DNA of 64,000 bases from NCBI RefSeq assembly GCF_001939075.1, contig NZ_MPTA01000002.1:248001-312000 (forward strand), written 5' to 3'. The DNA comes from Paenisporosarcina indica (GTDB lineage Bacteria; Bacillota; Bacilli; Bacillales_A; Planococcaceae). The notes beneath the pieces were generated by a model. The model was not told where the DNA came from and ran no database searches. It worked only from the letters and a program-made list of their open reading frames with translations. Shown here one piece after another: positions 61,799 through 64,000 of the stretch. A program made the position numbers and the translations under genes. Positions within the stretch are counted from its first letter, which is position 1; every line of letters starts with the position of its first letter.

Positions 61799-61905
61799 TG
61801 AGCGTTCGCTCAGTCTGACTATTTGGCGTTGACGTCTGAAAAAATGGGGATCACGTCTGACTTTTTGCCCTTCACGTCTAAAAATTGCCATTCACGTCTG
61901 ACTTT
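61799..61905 (+). repeat. 21-bp tandem array E with hairpin leader (CACGTCTGAAAA type)
   Basis: TGAGCG-TT-CGCTCA hairpin (61799-61812), AGTCTGAC at 61812 as a degenerate first unit, then CGTCTGA/CGTCTAA cores at 61833, 61854, 61875 and 61895 (steps 21, 21, 21 and 20). It ends about 57 bp before the sensor kinase start, in its upstream region. Nothing else is seen in the 365-bp gap apart from the operator and an AT-rich promoter-like stretch around 61730-61760. Confidence 0.9.
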
Positions 61906-61961
61906 TTGGAAATCCAACTGTTGCCAACTCTCGCACGAGTTGTCATACTAGCAATAATTAT

Positions 61962-63578
61962 ATGAAACGAGTGAGAGCTTTGAAGAATCTATCTTTACAA
62001 TCAAAAATCTTTGCTTACGGAGCATTATTTGTGACTGCTATTGCACTTCTCATTGGAGCTTCGTTCTATTTCACGATGTCTGAGAGTATTGAACAGCAAA
62101 TTGGAAATCGTGCTCTTAACATAGCTGTGACAACGGCAAACCGACCAGATGTGATAGTTGGGTTTGCAAATGAAGACCCTTCAATTGTTTTACAGCCAAT
62201 CGCTGAAACGGTTCGAGAACTTTCAGGTGCTGAATATGTGGTAATTGGCAATGATGAAGGAATTCGTTATGCACACCCCGTACCTGAACGAATTGGTCAA
62301 AAAATGGTTGGTGATGATAATGAGCGCGCGTTAATTAATGGGGACTCCTATATCTCTGAAGCAACTGGAACATTGGGTCCAGCTTTACGAGGAAAAGCGC
62401 CAGTTAAAAATGAATACGGGGAGATTGTTGGGATTATCTCAGTCGGGTTTTTAAAAGATGAAATCTCTCATACCTTTTTTGAATATGTAGATTCGATTGT
62501 TATTATTGTAGTATTGGCAATCATCCTTGGTGTTATTGGTTCTACGATATTAGCAAGAAGTATAAAAAAAGTGCTTTTCAATCTCGAGCCTGCCGAAATC
62601 GCTCAACTTTTTACAGAACGAAATTCGCTGATTGAATCAGTTCGTGAAGGGATAATAATGGTCGATCAAGAAGCACGTATTTCGATGATGAATCAAGCAG
62701 CGTATGAAACGCTTTCCCTACCAGAAGATATACCACTTATCGGTCGTCACATTGAAGAAGTATTACCGAACACACTCCTCCCCAAAGTTCTGCTCACTGG
62801 AGAAAAACAGTTTGATCGAACAATGGAAATACGCGGCAAAAAAGCCATTGTGAATCGTATACCGATTCTCGTGGGGAAAGAAGTAGTTGGAGCCGTATCA
62901 AGTTTTCGTTTGCAATCGGATTTTGATCAGTTAACAACCGAACTTTCTCAAGTGAAACAATATACAGAAGCACTTCGAGCACAAACACATGAATATAAGA
63001 ATTTTCTCTATACAATTAGTGGTCTTATTCAACTCAACTCACTGGACGAAGCACTATATCTAATCCACGATGAAACGCAGGAGCATCAGTCCCTAATCCA
63101 GTTCGTCACGAAAAGGTTACAAGACCCTTACCTAGGTGGACTCGTCATAGGTTTATTCAATCGGGCACGCGAATTAAAAGTTCGCTTTATTTTAGATGAA
63201 GATAGTCTTTTACAGAATCTGCCTAAACATCTAGAAAAAAGCTTATTTGTTTCAATTATAGGAAATCTAGTAACAAATGCATTTGAAGCGATTGAACACT
63301 TAGCTGAATCAGATCGAATGGTCCGATTGTTTATACATGATAATGGACAAGAAATATTACTTGAAGTTGAAGATTCAGGTAGTGGCCTTAGTCCTGATTT
63401 ACAAGATTTCATTTTCAAGTCACGTATTTCCACGAAAGATGGGCATGATCGCGGGTACGGTTTAGTGAAGGTTGCTAAAAATATAAGAGATTTAAATGGA
63501 GTTGTAACGATTGAAAATGGAGATTTAGGAGGTGCCCTGTTCGTCATCTCTATTCCAAAAGGAGGATTTTCAACATGA
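61962..63578 (+). CDS. Sensor histidine kinase of the CitA/DcuS (CitS/MalK) family
   Basis: A 538-residue two-span sensor. Helix 1 (about 16-38) and helix 2 (about 175-197) flank an extracytoplasmic PAS-like (CitA/DcuS) ligand domain with GNDEGIRYAHPVPERIGQ. Then comes a cytosolic PAS (about 215-320), the H-box RAQTHEYKNFLYTISGLIQL (about 342-361, His in THEYKN) and an ATPase with N-box GNLVTNAFEAIEH and G-boxes VEDSGSGLS and DRGYGLVKVAKN. Such sensors respond to citrate, malate or other C4/C6 carboxylates. The start is the ATG at 61962, with no clear ribosome binding site; a GTG at 61971 and a TTG at 61980 are alternatives. It overlaps the regulator gene by 4 nt (ATGA). Confidence 0.88.
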   Translation: MKRVRALKNLSLQSKIFAYGALFVTAIALLIGASFYFTMSESIEQQIGNRALNIAVTTANRPDVIVGFANEDPSIVLQPIAETVRELSGAEYVVIGNDEGIRYAHPVPERIGQKMVGDDNERALINGDSYISEATGTLGPALRGKAPVKNEYGEIVGIISVGFLKDEISHTFFEYVDSIVIIVVLAIILGVIGSTILARSIKKVLFNLEPAEIAQLFTERNSLIESVREGIIMVDQEARISMMNQAAYETLSLPEDIPLIGRHIEEVLPNTLLPKVLLTGEKQFDRTMEIRGKKAIVNRIPILVGKEVVGAVSSFRLQSDFDQLTTELSQVKQYTEALRAQTHEYKNFLYTISGLIQLNSLDEALYLIHDETQEHQSLIQFVTKRLQDPYLGGLVIGLFNRARELKVRFILDEDSLLQNLPKHLEKSLFVSIIGNLVTNAFEAIEHLAESDRMVRLFIHDNGQEILLEVEDSGSGLSPDLQDFIFKSRISTKDGHDRGYGLVKVAKNIRDLNGVVTIENGDLGGALFVISIPKGGFST

Positions 63579-64000
63579 CCGAAGTAATTGAAGTATTAAT
63601 CATTGAGGATGACCCTAGAATCGCTGACATTCACCGTCGTTTTATCAGTAAAATCGATGGATTTGCTGTTGTAGGTTCCGCACATTCTGGGTCTGAGGCA
63701 AAGGATTGGGTTACGTCTATGAAACCAGATTTAGTCTTACTAGATGTCTATTTACCCGATATGATGGGTACTGAGTTAATGGCTTTTATTCAGGCAGAAA
63801 GTGCTGATACAGACATCATCTTTATTACCGCCGCAGCCGAAGTAAGTGTGGTGAAACAAGCTTTTAGAGGTGGCGTCATTGACTACATTTTGAAACCTTT
63901 AACTTTTGATCGATTCCAAGATAGTTTGCGCTTTTACCAGAAAAAAAGAAAAACACTTGCAAACACAGGTAAATTACAAGAAGAATCCATTCAATTGTTG
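63575..64000 (+). CDS. Response regulator of the CitB/DcuR (CitT/MalR) family, cut by window end
   Basis: From an ATG at 63575 (behind GGAGGATTTTCAAC and overlapping the kinase stop) the frame stays open to the window edge, 142 residues. It is a receiver domain: acidic pocket IIEDDP (residues 9-14), phospho-Asp in LVLLDVYLPD (about 57), the switch region FITAAAE and the lysine in YILKPL (about 107). The following linker (RFYQKKRKTLANTGKL) leads to the DNA-binding helix-turn-helix outside the window. It pairs with the overlapping sensor kinase, the two forming a carboxylate-responsive two-component system. Confidence 0.9.
   Translation, partial: MTEVIEVLIIEDDPRIADIHRRFISKIDGFAVVGSAHSGSEAKDWVTSMKPDLVLLDVYLPDMMGTELMAFIQAESADTDIIFITAAAEVSVVKQAFRGGVIDYILKPLTFDRFQDSLRFYQKKRKTLANTGKLQEESIQLL

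Overview
The window looks like the chromosome of a low-GC, Gram-positive, endospore-forming member of the Bacillales, most likely Planococcaceae (Sporosarcina, Paenisporosarcina or Psychrobacillus-like). I infer this from overall protein similarity (HelD, YfmM-type ABC-F, SE1832-family protein, YcdB/YcdC protein, RtcB, TopB), strong AGGAGG-type ribosome binding sites with frequent TTG and GTG starts, and a BclA-like collagen protein of the kind found on spore surfaces. No species call is possible from the sequence alone.

Layout. 1-6.5 kb: minus-strand housekeeping genes (YczE-like membrane protein, YbaK deacylase, topoisomerase III, FMN reductase, Na+/H+ antiporter, NAD-binding protein). 6.6-9.5 kb: plus-strand SpsG/PseG-like protein, SE1832 protein and an ABC-F ATPase. 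9.7-13.4 kb: minus-strand phospholipase D-like protein, an ECF sigma factor and a CorC-type protein. 13.5-25.6 kb: M20 dipeptidase, nitroreductase, PlsY paralogue, DegV, secreted amidase, M50 protease, a Ser/His-repeat collagen-like protein, RtcB ligase, tRNA-Ala(GGC), DUF2804 protein, GDPD and tryptophan 2,3-dioxygenase. 26-33.7 kb: HelD, TPR protein, EamA transporter, double GNAT, acyltransferase and NAD-epimerase-like protein. 33.7-36.2 kb is a repeat-rich accessory island with two orphan genes and two tiny ORFs. 36.2-44.2 kb: lipoprotein, YcdB/YcdC protein, DUF3888 protein, a heterodimeric ABC exporter and a second EamA transporter. 44.3-52.7 kb: PAS-GGDEF-EAL protein, split ThrE exporter, adenine deaminase, secreted beta-propeller protein and a zinc ribbon. 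52.7-59 kb: a second ABC-F with an attenuator-like leader, then a lysine-catabolism run (aldehyde dehydrogenase, lysine 6-dehydrogenase, acyl-CoA dehydrogenase). 59-64 kb: AIM24-family protein, MFS transporter and a CitS/DcuS-type two-component system cut by the window end.

The most unusual signal is in the intergenic DNA. Six gaps, plus a weak seventh, carry short tandem arrays with an almost exact 21-bp period but several different core sequences (TCACGTAGGAATAA, CACGTCTGAAAA, GTTCA..TTTATTCC, GTCGCAACT). Four of the arrays begin with a small TGAGC-N4-GCTCA hairpin whose 3' flank is a degenerate first unit in exact register. All lie outside genes, several directly upstream of a start codon. 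A period of two DNA helical turns with a drifting core suggests a protein-binding or structural element family; I do not recognise a description of it.

Other repeats are a 120-bp tandem repeat abutting one of these arrays upstream of helD, a dispersed family with covarying hairpins (14.95-15.43, 33.8-34.1 and 35.2-35.7 kb), REP-like GGGACGGTTCT palindromes, and a 400-bp element with perfect 19-bp terminal inverted repeats at 59.85-60.25 kb.
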